Assembly (NCBI GenBank): GCA_947626425.1
Contig: CANQRX010000078.1
Span: 1-5,288 of the forward strand
Source: an uncultured Bacilli bacterium
Lineage (GTDB): Bacteria; Bacillota_I; Bacilli_A; RF39; UBA660
DNA length: 5,288 bases
Direction: 5' to 3'
Below the pieces are notes generated by a model, which made no database searches, was not told the DNA's origin, and saw only the letters and a program-made list of their open reading frames with translations. Below, piece after piece: positions 1 through 5,288 of the stretch. Positions within the stretch are counted from its first letter, which is position 1. Each line of letters opens with the position of its first letter. The position numbers and the translations under genes are program-made.

Positions 1-74
1 GTTTTATCAACATAATAACAATTTTCTTGAATTAATTTCTGAAAATTATCTTTTCCTATTGGTATTGGTTTCAT
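1..74 (-). CDS. AAA-ATPase-like / PD-(D/E)XK family protein, 5' end only (DUF1703-type)
   Basis: Only the first 24 codons and two further bases are in the window; the gene continues past the left edge. The translation begins MKPIPIGKDNFQKLI and continues to a YYVDKT motif, the T being inferred from the partial ACN codon. This matches the characteristic start of the large family annotated as AAA-ATPase-like with a C-terminal PD-(D/E)XK nuclease-like (DUF1703) domain, whose members open with 'PiG..dF..l...yyvDKT'. The start is the ATG at 74, with AGAGGG five bases upstream. Members are abundant, often multicopy, in gut Firmicutes, Bacteroidetes and Fusobacteria. Their function is poorly defined; a nuclease or NTPase role is predicted from fold only. 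The Walker motifs and nuclease residues lie outside the window, so the call rests on the N-terminal signature alone, and I cannot say whether the gene is intact. Confidence 0.72.
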   Translation of the reverse strand, partial: MKPIPIGKDNFQKLIQENCYYVDK

Positions 75-79
75 ATTAT

Positions 80-85
80 CCCTCT
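80..85 (-). promoter_or_regulatory. Ribosome binding site of the AAA-ATPase-like gene
   Basis: Read on the minus strand this is AGAGGG, five bases upstream of the ATG at 74. It fixes the start of the partial gene at the left edge. Confidence 0.6.
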
Positions 86-110
86 TTTCTCTAATTTATT
101 GTATCAAACA

Positions 111-227
111 TCATTTTAAATCACAACAACATGAATTAGTCGCCAAAAACAATCGATAAAAATTTATTACTAAACGTTGGCCTTCTAATATAATCATTTC
201 AACAATTTTTGAAAAATCATCACTCAT
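111..227 (-). CDS. Small ORF of 38 codons, unknown function
   Basis: A short open frame runs from ATG at 227 to TGA at 111-113. I do not recognise the product. It starts MSDDFSKIVEMIILEG, has a hydrophobic stretch around residues 19-29 interrupted by two arginines, and ends with three consecutive cysteines followed by DLK. What favours a real gene is translation initiation: GAAGGAG sits six bases before the ATG, as good a site as any in the window. It lies 36 bases upstream of the AAA-ATPase-like gene on the same strand, so the two may be co-transcribed. It could be a genuine small protein, a leader peptide, or the surviving 5' end of a decayed gene. The cysteine codons are a TGT triplet repeat, which is weak evidence for function. 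Coding status is uncertain. Confidence 0.4.
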   Translation of the reverse strand: MSDDFSKIVEMIILEGQRLVINFYRLFLATNSCCCDLK

Positions 228-406
228 TATAATCTCCTTCTTTCTAAATGTTTAATGAACATAGAACCATAATAAATTAGTTCTTATATTACATACTAAG
301 CATATCAGATTATATAATAAATTCAAAATATCCTCGCATAAATTCCCAAAACTAAAAGAACTATTTATTTTTGATTTTCTAACAAAATTAGGATTTTTAT
401 AAAAAG
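228..406. other. AT-rich intergenic spacer between rlmD and the small ORF
   Basis: I find no credible coding frame here. A 60-codon open frame on the minus strand (434-252) overlaps the rlmD end and has no ribosome binding site. No GC-rich hairpin with a T-run follows the rlmD stop, so a classic intrinsic terminator is not visible. Possible minus-strand promoter pieces exist: TATAAT at 309-314 with no good -35 box, and TTGAAT (321-326) with TATGCT (299-304) 16 bases away. Both are weak in such AT-rich DNA. Weak inverted repeats are ATGTT/AACAT at 248-262 and AGAAC/GTTCT at 263-284. Confidence 0.5.
234..240 (-). promoter_or_regulatory. Strong ribosome binding site before the small ORF
   Basis: The minus strand reads GAAGGAG here, six bases from the ATG at 227. 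Its quality is the main reason for annotating the 38-codon frame. Just upstream, at 248-262, is a perfect but AT-rich five-base inverted repeat (ATGTT, five-base loop, AACAT) that would lie in the leader of the transcript; its role is unknown. Confidence 0.5.
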
Positions 407-1597
407 TTATTTTAAGTTTAAGACACATAAACATTCAACATGTTTAGTAAAAGTAAACATATCATATCCTTCTAAAAAAGTAATTTGATACTTTGATTGA
501 AATTCTTTTAAATCTCTAACTAAAGTAAGAGGATTACAAGAGATATAAATAATTTTGGAAAATGCTTGCTGGAGTAAATATTCTTTAGTTTTTTTATCTA
601 AGCCACTTCTTGGTGGATCGACAACAACTTTCGTAAACTTTTCGTTTAATTTATCAATTATGTTTTCGACTCTACCCTGATAAAACGTTATATTAGCCAA
701 TTTATTTACTTTTTGAACTTCTTTCGCACTTTTTATAGCATTTGCAACTACTTCAATACCCACGACTTTAATTACCTTGCGAGCCATCGGGAAAGTAAAA
801 AAGCCAACTCCACAATATAAATCTAAAACAATATCTTTAGGGTTTAAAAAATTAAGCAATTTTTGAACGATTAAGTTACTAACATAAGGATTTACTTGAA
901 AAAAAGAATCATAACTAATTTGGTAAAATTCACTTCTTTGTTCTTCTAAAAAACTTTTGCCATAAATAACTTTATTATTAATAATAAGGCCTGAAATTGG
1001 TTTTTCATATAATTTTGGATTAATATTAACTTTATCTTTTGTTTCAATAATAATTAAAACTTTATGCTCATTATTCGTGCGAATAGTTAATTTGCCATTT
1101 AAAAATGAAAAATAGTCAAAACAATCCAAAATTTCATTTATAATTGGTTGAGCTAAATAACATTTTTTAATCGAGACAAACTCATGGGTATTTTCCCTTT
1201 GAAAACCAAACTCTCCATTTTTCACAATTAAACTTATTTTGTTTCGGTAATATAAAGGTTCAGGATTAGCCACAATCTTAAAATCTTTAATATCTAAACC
1301 ATTTTTTAAAAATAAATCTTTTAAACCCTCGGTTTTAATTTTTAAGCTATTTGCCACATCACATATATCTAAAGTACAACCTCCGCATAAAGATGAAAAT
1401 GGGCAAAATGATTTCTTACGTAAAGGACTTGGTTTTATAACTTCTAAGACCTTGGCAATTTTATAATGTTTACTAGTTTTAACAATTTCACAATCAACAA
1501 TTTCTCCTTTTAAAGCTTCTGGAACAAAAACAACCATATTATTTTCATAAGCAATTCCCCGCCCTTCATAATCATATTTTTCAATTTTTAATTGCAT
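407..1597 (-). CDS. rlmD: 23S rRNA (uracil-5-)-methyltransferase, RlmD/RlmCD (TrmA/RumA family)
   Basis: This enzyme transfers a methyl group from S-adenosylmethionine to C5 of uridine in 23S rRNA: U1939 for RlmD, and U747 as well for the Firmicute RlmCD type. The product has 396 residues, a normal length. An N-terminal TRAM RNA-binding domain covers about residues 1-55. Cysteines 65, 71 and 74 (C-x5-C-x2-C) with Cys146 fit the [4Fe-4S] site of the family. Further on are SFFQVNP (231-237), the SAM loop DLYCGVGFF (259-267), acidic Glu282 in GIE, VDPPRSGL (326-333), the catalytic cysteine in YISCNP (Cys354), and the terminal HVE with the probable base Glu388. The start is ATG at 1597, because AAGGAG lies seven bases upstream. 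A TTG at 1618 in the same frame would lie next to the -10 box, probably upstream of the transcript start. The gene is divergent from the germination operon and unrelated to it. RlmD and RlmCD specificity cannot be separated by eye. Confidence 0.95.
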   Translation of the reverse strand: MQLKIEKYDYEGRGIAYENNMVVFVPEALKGEIVDCEIVKTSKHYKIAKVLEVIKPSPLRKKSFCPFSSLCGGCTLDICDVANSLKIKTEGLKDLFLKNGLDIKDFKIVANPEPLYYRNKISLIVKNGEFGFQRENTHEFVSIKKCYLAQPIINEILDCFDYFSFLNGKLTIRTNNEHKVLIIIETKDKVNINPKLYEKPISGLIINNKVIYGKSFLEEQRSEFYQISYDSFFQVNPYVSNLIVQKLLNFLNPKDIVLDLYCGVGFFTFPMARKVIKVVGIEVVANAIKSAKEVQKVNKLANITFYQGRVENIIDKLNEKFTKVVVDPPRSGLDKKTKEYLLQQAFSKIIYISCNPLTLVRDLKEFQSKYQITFLEGYDMFTFTKHVECLCVLNLK

Positions 1598-1604
1598 TTT
1601 CTCT

Positions 1605-1610
1605 CTCCTT
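1605..1610 (-). promoter_or_regulatory. rlmD: Ribosome binding site that decides the rlmD start
   Basis: The minus strand reads AAGGAG, seven bases before the ATG at 1597. It supports this ATG over the in-frame TTG 21 bases further upstream, which would be too close to the promoter to be transcribed. Confidence 0.85.
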
Positions 1611-1619
1611 TTTGCCAAA

Positions 1620-1648
1620 ATTATAAAACTTTCTCAATAAATTTGCAA
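1620..1648 (-). promoter_or_regulatory. rlmD: Sigma-A type promoter of rlmD
   Basis: Read on the minus strand, a -35 box TTGCAA (1643-1648) is followed by a spacer of exactly 17 bases and a perfect -10 box TATAAT (1620-1625). Transcription should start near 1611-1614, giving a very short leader of about 15 bases that carries the AAGGAG ribosome binding site. This is a standard housekeeping (vegetative) promoter and contrasts with the sporulation-type promoter expected for the divergent gerA. Confidence 0.75.
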
Positions 1649-1655
1649 TTTTTGA

Positions 1656-1685
1656 GTTTAATTTCCGAAGGGTTGCTCCATATTA
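1656..1685 (+). promoter_or_regulatory. Possible sigma-G (forespore) promoter of the gerA-gerC-gerB operon
   Basis: CATATTA at 1679-1685 is one base from the sigma-G -10 consensus CATACTA. GTTTA at 1656-1660 matches four of five positions of the loose -35 element GNATR, with an 18-base spacer. Transcription would begin around 1692, about 20 bases before the gerA start. Germinant receptor operons in Bacillus subtilis are transcribed by sigma-G in the forespore, so such a promoter is expected here. No vegetative promoter with a good -35 and -10 pair is seen on this strand. In AT-rich DNA this match could be chance. Confidence 0.35.
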
Positions 1686-1695
1686 TATTTAGGTG

Positions 1696-1701
1696 AAAGG
1701 A
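1696..1701 (+). promoter_or_regulatory. Ribosome binding site of gerA, long spacing
   Basis: AAAGGA lies 11 bases before the ATG at 1713, longer than the usual 5-9. No other start is possible nearby: an in-frame TAG is at 1707-1709, and the next in-frame ATG is at codon 166. The spacing suggests modest translation of the first cistron. Confidence 0.55.
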
Positions 1702-1712
1702 TTGTTTAGTTT

Positions 1713-3149
1713 ATGAAAAATAAAATTGTCGAGCGAATTAAAGAAGAATTTAAACAAAGTGTCGATTTAATTGTTAAACCCGTTAAAATAAGTGCATTTC
1801 AAACTATTTATATTGTTTATTTAGAAAGTGTTACCGGTTCTAATAAAGTTAATGATTACATCTTAAAAAATCTTTCCTTATTCAGTGGTTTAAAACAAAA
1901 AAAGCTTTCTGATTTAGCTAGTTTAATTCCCTCTCCGAATACGGTTATTTTAAAAAATCCGGATGAAATTGAATACTATATAACTAATGGATTTACAATA
2001 GTTATCGATAACAAAGATATTTTAGCCTTAGAAACAAAAGCTGATATTAACCGAAGTGTTCCCGAAGCAGCAACCGAACAATCCATCTATGGTCCAAAAG
2101 ATGCTTTTACCGAAAACATTCAGATTAATTTAGGTTTAGTTAAACGAAGAATAAAAAGTCATACCTTAAAATCAACCAGTCATGTCGTAGGCCGCAAAAC
2201 AACAACCATGATTAATGTCTTATATTTTGATGATATAGTCGATATGGAAAATGTAAATGAAACCAAAAAAATTTTAGAGCAAATAGATATTGATGGGATT
2301 ACTGATTCAGGAACCATTGCCGAATACTTTGAATTAAACAGTCACTCAAGCTTCCCAACCGTTTATAAAACCGAACGACCCGACACGGTGGCGACTGCCC
2401 TTTTAGAAGGAAAAATTGTCCTTTTAGTTGATACTTCCCCATTTGCTTTAATAGTTCCCGCTTTTTTTGGTGATTTTATTAACCCAATAACTGACAATTA
2501 TAGCAAACCTAAAAATATTAATTTTTTAAAAATATTACGATTATCATGCTTTTTCTTAACTATGATTTTTCCGGCAGTATATATTGCTTTATTAAATTTT
2601 AATCCCGAGACTATCCCCACATCTTTATTAATTAATTTTGCCATGCAAAGAAGTGAAGTTCCTTTTCCTTCCATCGTCGAAGCGATTATCATGTTAATTA
2701 CTTGTGAAATACTTCGAGAAAGTGATTTTCGATTCCCTAATTCCTATGGAAGTGCCATCAGTATTTTAGGAGCTTTAATTATTGGTGAAGCGGCTGTTTC
2801 AGCTGGTATTGTTTCGCCAATCATGATTATTATTATTGCTTTTACTTTTATGACCAGTTTAATTTTTACCGACCAAGAACTAACGAGTGCTATTAGACAA
2901 TGGCGATTTATCTTTTTAATTTTAGCCACTTTATTTGGCTTATATGGTATTGTCTTAGCCATGATTTATTTTTTCATCCGTATTACCGAAGCCAAAACTC
3001 TTAATAAACCTTATTTCTTCCCTCTTTCCCCTTATGAAAAAAATTATTTACATAAATACTTAATCAAAATTAATATCGACAAAGAAGTTAGTCGTAGTCC
3101 AATGTTAACCCATAAAAATATAACCAAACAAAGGAGAAACAAAGTATGA
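1713..3149 (+). CDS. gerA: GerA-family spore germination protein (nutrient receptor A subunit)
   Basis: This is the A subunit of a GerA-type nutrient germinant receptor, which sits in the inner membrane of the dormant spore and helps trigger germination when a nutrient is sensed. It has 478 residues, close to B. subtilis GerAA (482). The soluble N-terminal region is about residues 1-265. It contains the family signatures IYGPKDAFTENIQINLGL (125-142) with KRRIK (144-148), an IDGITDSG segment (193-200), FPTVYKTERPDTVA (214-227), LLEGKIVLLVDTSPFALIVP (230-249), and the final D-N-Y (261-263). A multi-helix membrane part follows (about 272-294, 320-335, 347-386, 398-423), carrying VPFPSIVEA (316-324), EILRESDFRFP (332-342) and GALIIGEAAVSAG (353-365). 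The tail has the usual P-Y-F-F-P-L-S-P element (433-440). The stop overlaps the start of gerC by four bases. The family call is certain. The germinant cannot be predicted, and the symbol is for the family, not a specific orthologue. Confidence 0.96.
   Translation: MKNKIVERIKEEFKQSVDLIVKPVKISAFQTIYIVYLESVTGSNKVNDYILKNLSLFSGLKQKKLSDLASLIPSPNTVILKNPDEIEYYITNGFTIVIDNKDILALETKADINRSVPEAATEQSIYGPKDAFTENIQINLGLVKRRIKSHTLKSTSHVVGRKTTTMINVLYFDDIVDMENVNETKKILEQIDIDGITDSGTIAEYFELNSHSSFPTVYKTERPDTVATALLEGKIVLLVDTSPFALIVPAFFGDFINPITDNYSKPKNINFLKILRLSCFFLTMIFPAVYIALLNFNPETIPTSLLINFAMQRSEVPFPSIVEAIIMLITCEILRESDFRFPNSYGSAISILGALIIGEAAVSAGIVSPIMIIIIAFTFMTSLIFTDQELTSAIRQWRFIFLILATLFGLYGIVLAMIYFFIRITEAKTLNKPYFFPLSPYEKNYLHKYLIKINIDKEVSRSPMLTHKNITKQRRNKV
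3130..3136 (+). promoter_or_regulatory. Ribosome binding site of gerC, inside the end of gerA
   Basis: AAAGGAG is nine bases before the ATG at 3146 and lies within the last codons of gerA. With the ATGA overlap (3146-3149) it indicates that gerC is translated in coupling with gerA. Confidence 0.75.
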
Positions 3150-4237
3150 AATGGAAAATTTTAATTTTAATTTTGGGAATCTTTTTCCTAGGTGGTTGTT
3201 TTGATTATCAAGAACTAAATGACCGCGCCATTATTGTCGGTCTAGCTATTGACTATGAAAATGAAGAATATGTTGTTAATTTTGAAGTTTTAAATAGTAA
3301 AAAATCAAGCTCCGAACAAAACTCTTCCAATAAAAGTTATCTTGTTGAAGGCAAAGGCGAAACTTTCAGTGAAGCCTATCAAGATGCTTTATTTAGCATT
3401 CATAAAGATGCTTATTTAGCTCATTTAAAAGCGGTAGTTTTTTGTGAAGAAATAGCCAAAGACCATTTAGATTCGGTCGTCGATTATTTAATAAGAGATC
3501 CAAGTACAAGAAATGTTTTTTATCCCGTTATTGCTTCCGATGTATCTGCCAAAACAATTTTAAGTAGCAACAGCGAACAAACTCCTGTTGTCGCGGAAGC
3601 CATCGAAGGATTAATTGATTACAATAACTATAAAGAAACCGTCACCACAACTATGAACTTTGAACGGTTCTTAGAGCTGTTATTTAATAATCATCAAGAT
3701 ACCTATGCGAATGTCATAACTTTAAAAGATGACAAAACATTAAGTGTAAATGGTCTAGGTATTTTTCATGAATATAAACTGGTCGGTTTACTCGACTTAG
3801 AAGAAGCAAGTACTTCCCTTTTATTAAATAACAAAAATAAAAATTTCTATGTTAAAGCTCCATGTCAAGGCAAAACAGATAAATACTTAACTATTAATTT
3901 ATACGATAGCAAAACAAGTTATGAAGTAACCGATAAAATGATCACTTTAAAAGGATCTTATCAAGCTAATATTATGGATGATGAATGTTCCTATAACTTT
4001 AAAGATACTAGCCTTTATTCAACATTAGAACAACAATTCAAAACCATATTAGAAAAAGATTTAAGTGAAGCTATAAAACATTATATGCAACTAAACAGCG
4101 ATATTTTAGGAATCCAACAAGCCTATTACATTAAAAATAGAAAACCTTTACCAAACTGGAATCAATTAAATATCAAAAGTGAAGTTGCATTAAATATAAA
4201 TAAAAACGGAATTGTATTTGAGGTGGATGGACGATGA
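3146..4237 (+). CDS. gerC: Ger(x)C-family spore germination lipoprotein (nutrient receptor C subunit)
   Basis: The product is the lipoprotein subunit of the germinant receptor, anchored on the outer face of the spore inner membrane. It has 363 residues, the usual size. The signal peptide MKWKILILILGIFFLGGC ends in lipobox LGGC with the lipidated Cys18. The mature start carries the family signature E-L-N-D-R-A-I-I-V-G-L-A-I-D (23-36). Other conserved parts are HLKAVVFCEEIAKD (93-106) with LIRDPSTRN (115-123), VNGLGIFHEYKLVGLLDLEE (201-220), and the C-terminal element DILGIQQAYYIKNRKPLPNW (319-338) that leads to the final beta strands. A Ser/Asn/Lys-rich stretch (50-64) is a likely flexible loop. 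Cysteines at 100, 240 and 281 of the precursor are additional, and I assign them no role. It overlaps gerA by four bases before it and gerB by four bases after it. The middle-cistron position follows the A-C-B order of B. subtilis gerK rather than the A-B-C order of gerA. Confidence 0.95.
   Translation: MKWKILILILGIFFLGGCFDYQELNDRAIIVGLAIDYENEEYVVNFEVLNSKKSSSEQNSSNKSYLVEGKGETFSEAYQDALFSIHKDAYLAHLKAVVFCEEIAKDHLDSVVDYLIRDPSTRNVFYPVIASDVSAKTILSSNSEQTPVVAEAIEGLIDYNNYKETVTTTMNFERFLELLFNNHQDTYANVITLKDDKTLSVNGLGIFHEYKLVGLLDLEEASTSLLLNNKNKNFYVKAPCQGKTDKYLTINLYDSKTSYEVTDKMITLKGSYQANIMDDECSYNFKDTSLYSTLEQQFKTILEKDLSEAIKHYMQLNSDILGIQQAYYIKNRKPLPNWNQLNIKSEVALNINKNGIVFEVDGR
4220..4226 (+). promoter_or_regulatory. 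Ribosome binding site of gerB, inside the end of gerC
   Basis: GAGGTGG lies seven bases before the ATG at 4234, within the last codons of gerC. The start ATG shares ATGA with the gerC stop (4234-4237), so this site decides the gerB start and supports translational coupling. Confidence 0.75.
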
Positions 4238-5288
4238 AAGAACACACAACATTTTCATATGTATATTTTTTAACAAGAGTCTTTTTTATAGGATTTGGTT
4301 TTTCATTTCTCTTTAATATAGCAAACAAAGATGCTTGGCTAAGTTTTTTAATCGGTCATCTTCTTTCTTTAGGCGTTGTTTTCTATATTAAAAAAATCAA
4401 AGAAAAATATGAAAAACAAAACTTTTTAAAAGAAAAAGGTCATTTATTTTTAAAAATATTATATTTATTATTTGCTATTATTGTTGCAATGGAAATTCTT
4501 TTTATCTTTCAAACTCTCGCTTCTAATTTTTTCCTTGTTCAATCTCCCCATTATTTCATAATTTTACCAGCCATTTTATTAGTTTTTCGGATTTGTAAAA
4601 ACAGCTGGACAACAATTGGAAGAGTTGGAAGTTTATTAATGTACATTTCCTTATTCATGGTTATAATTGCTTTAATTACCCTTTCTGGATATGGAAACAC
4701 CGAACATTTTTTACCAATGCTAACAACCGATATGCCTCATATTTGGCAAGCATCACTATATTATGTAGCTTATAGTACTACCCCTTTATTATTTTTAATC
4801 TTAATTCCTGAAACTAATAACAAAATCCCAAAATACTATTTTTTAGCCAATTTAACAATAATAATTATGGGTATTTTAATTATTAGTATTTTAGGACCAG
4901 ACTTAATAAATATTTATCGTTACCCAGAATATATGATTTTAAAAGATATCAAAATTTTAAATTTTATCGAAAAAGTAGAAAACGTCTTTGCCATTGCAAC
5001 CTTATTCGATTTATTTATGGTTTTAGCTATTAGTATGAATACAGCCAAAAATAATTTACCAAAAAAACATCAAAATTTATTTTTTATCGCAATCTTAACT
5101 TTTGTTTTAACAGGCTCATTATTTTTTGGAGTTTATTATAAATTAGCTTTACAATTATATTATTATTTACCAATTATTTTATTAATATTTTTAATTCTAA
5201 TTTTAAGTTATTTTACAATTTATTTAAAAAAAAAAAAAAAACTAAAAAAAGCGGGTCAACTCGTTGAAGGTGTATTATCTAGTGTGTA
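4234..5288 (+). CDS. gerB: GerB-family (GerAB/YndE) spore germination permease-like protein, 3' end cut by the window
   Basis: This is the B subunit of the germinant receptor, an integral membrane protein with an amino-acid-transporter (APC superfamily) fold, thought to hold the germinant-binding site. The frame starts at ATG 4234 and stays open to the edge: 351 codons and two bases, against about 365 for the family, so few residues should be missing. Ten hydrophobic segments are visible (about 9-29, 34-51, 71-99, 106-120, 131-151, 171-191, 201-222, 249-269, 280-300, 309-331). Family landmarks are KDAWLSFLIG (32-41) and the best-conserved stretch YPEYMILKDIKILNFIEKVE (230-249). The N-terminal helix is divergent from the Bacillus proteins I know. 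After the last helix comes a basic tail, KKKKKLKK, encoded by a 16-base A run (5226-5241). The reading frame beyond this point depends on the exact A count. The gene is translationally coupled to gerC. The family call is firm; the C-terminus is not. Confidence 0.92.
   Translation, partial: MKEHTTFSYVYFLTRVFFIGFGFSFLFNIANKDAWLSFLIGHLLSLGVVFYIKKIKEKYEKQNFLKEKGHLFLKILYLLFAIIVAMEILFIFQTLASNFFLVQSPHYFIILPAILLVFRICKNSWTTIGRVGSLLMYISLFMVIIALITLSGYGNTEHFLPMLTTDMPHIWQASLYYVAYSTTPLLFLILIPETNNKIPKYYFLANLTIIIMGILIISILGPDLINIYRYPEYMILKDIKILNFIEKVENVFAIATLFDLFMVLAISMNTAKNNLPKKHQNLFFIAILTFVLTGSLFFGVYYKLALQLYYYLPIILLIFLILILSYFTIYLKKKKKLKKAGQLVEGVLSSV
5226..5241 (+). repeat. Homopolymer of 16 adenines within the gerB coding sequence
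   Basis: Sixteen consecutive A bases encode the lysines after the last predicted membrane helix. As written the frame stays open to the window edge. With 15 A it would end at the TAA at 5243-5245, giving a tail of YLKKKKN. With 17 A (or 14) it would end at the TGA at 5265-5267. Such a tract is prone to polymerase slippage and to assembly error. Confidence 0.9.

Noticed and set aside
340..406. Intrinsic terminator after rlmD
   Set aside because: Only a four-base CTAA/TTAG stem could be paired here and there is no GC-rich stem before a T-run, so I do not call a terminator.
252..434. Open frame of 60 codons on the minus strand downstream of rlmD
   Set aside because: It overlaps the end of rlmD in another frame, has no ribosome binding site, and its product is a low-complexity mix of K, N, F and L typical of translated AT-rich spacer.
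1598..1618. TTG at 1618 as the start of rlmD
   Set aside because: It sits two bases after the -10 box and upstream of the likely transcription start. The ATG at 1597 has a well-placed AAGGAG.
2498..2962. Two antisense open frames (2498-2692 and 2744-2962) opposite gerA
   Set aside because: They mirror the hydrophobic coding sequence of gerA, lack ribosome binding sites, and lie entirely inside a strongly conserved gene.
3147..4237. Mycoplasma-type genetic code (TGA as Trp), suggested by the high A+T content
   Set aside because: TGA terminates gerA and gerC exactly at the ATGA overlaps, and tryptophans in the products are encoded by TGG.
5256..5267. Inverted repeat TCAAC-TC-GTTGA as a hairpin or operator
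   Set aside because: The two-base loop is too small for a stable hairpin, and a single 12-base palindrome is weak evidence for an operator.

Overview
The window is strongly AT-rich chromosomal DNA from a low-GC, endospore-forming Firmicute (Bacillota). Three things point there: a complete nutrient-germinant-receptor set (GerA, GerC and GerB family proteins), strong AAGGAG-type ribosome binding sites, and an RlmD/RlmCD-type rRNA methyltransferase with an Fe-S cluster motif. TGA ends gerA, gerC and a small ORF, and tryptophan is TGG, so this is the standard bacterial code and not the Mycoplasma code. The composition and the gene company would suit a gut Bacilli/Erysipelotrichia-like lineage, but the species cannot be named from the sequence.

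Left part, minus strand (1-1648). The left edge cuts the 5' end of a gene whose first residues match the start of the AAA-ATPase-like / PD-(D/E)XK (DUF1703-type) family. Upstream of it, on the same strand, is an unrecognised 38-codon ORF with a very good Shine-Dalgarno sequence. An AT-rich spacer with no convincing terminator follows, then rlmD. The rlmD promoter (TTGCAA, 17 bp, TATAAT) can be read directly and shows that its real start is the ATG at 1597.

Right part, plus strand (about 1656-5288). A tricistronic spore germination operon, gerA-gerC-gerB, starts 115 bp from rlmD and diverges from it. Each junction is a four-base ATGA overlap. The three products are expected to form one nutrient receptor in the inner membrane of the dormant spore: GerA (soluble N-terminal region plus membrane domain), GerB (ten-helix transporter-fold ligand-binding subunit) and GerC (lipoprotein). 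A sequence resembling a sigma-G promoter precedes gerA, as expected for forespore expression. gerB runs off the right edge. Near its 3' end is a run of 16 adenines that decides the C-terminus of the protein and is the oddest feature here.

I see no mobile element, CRISPR array, tRNA or rRNA, and no clear sign of a previously undescribed system. The points most worth checking are the A16 tract in gerB, the small ORF, and the base-composition change in the last 47 bases.
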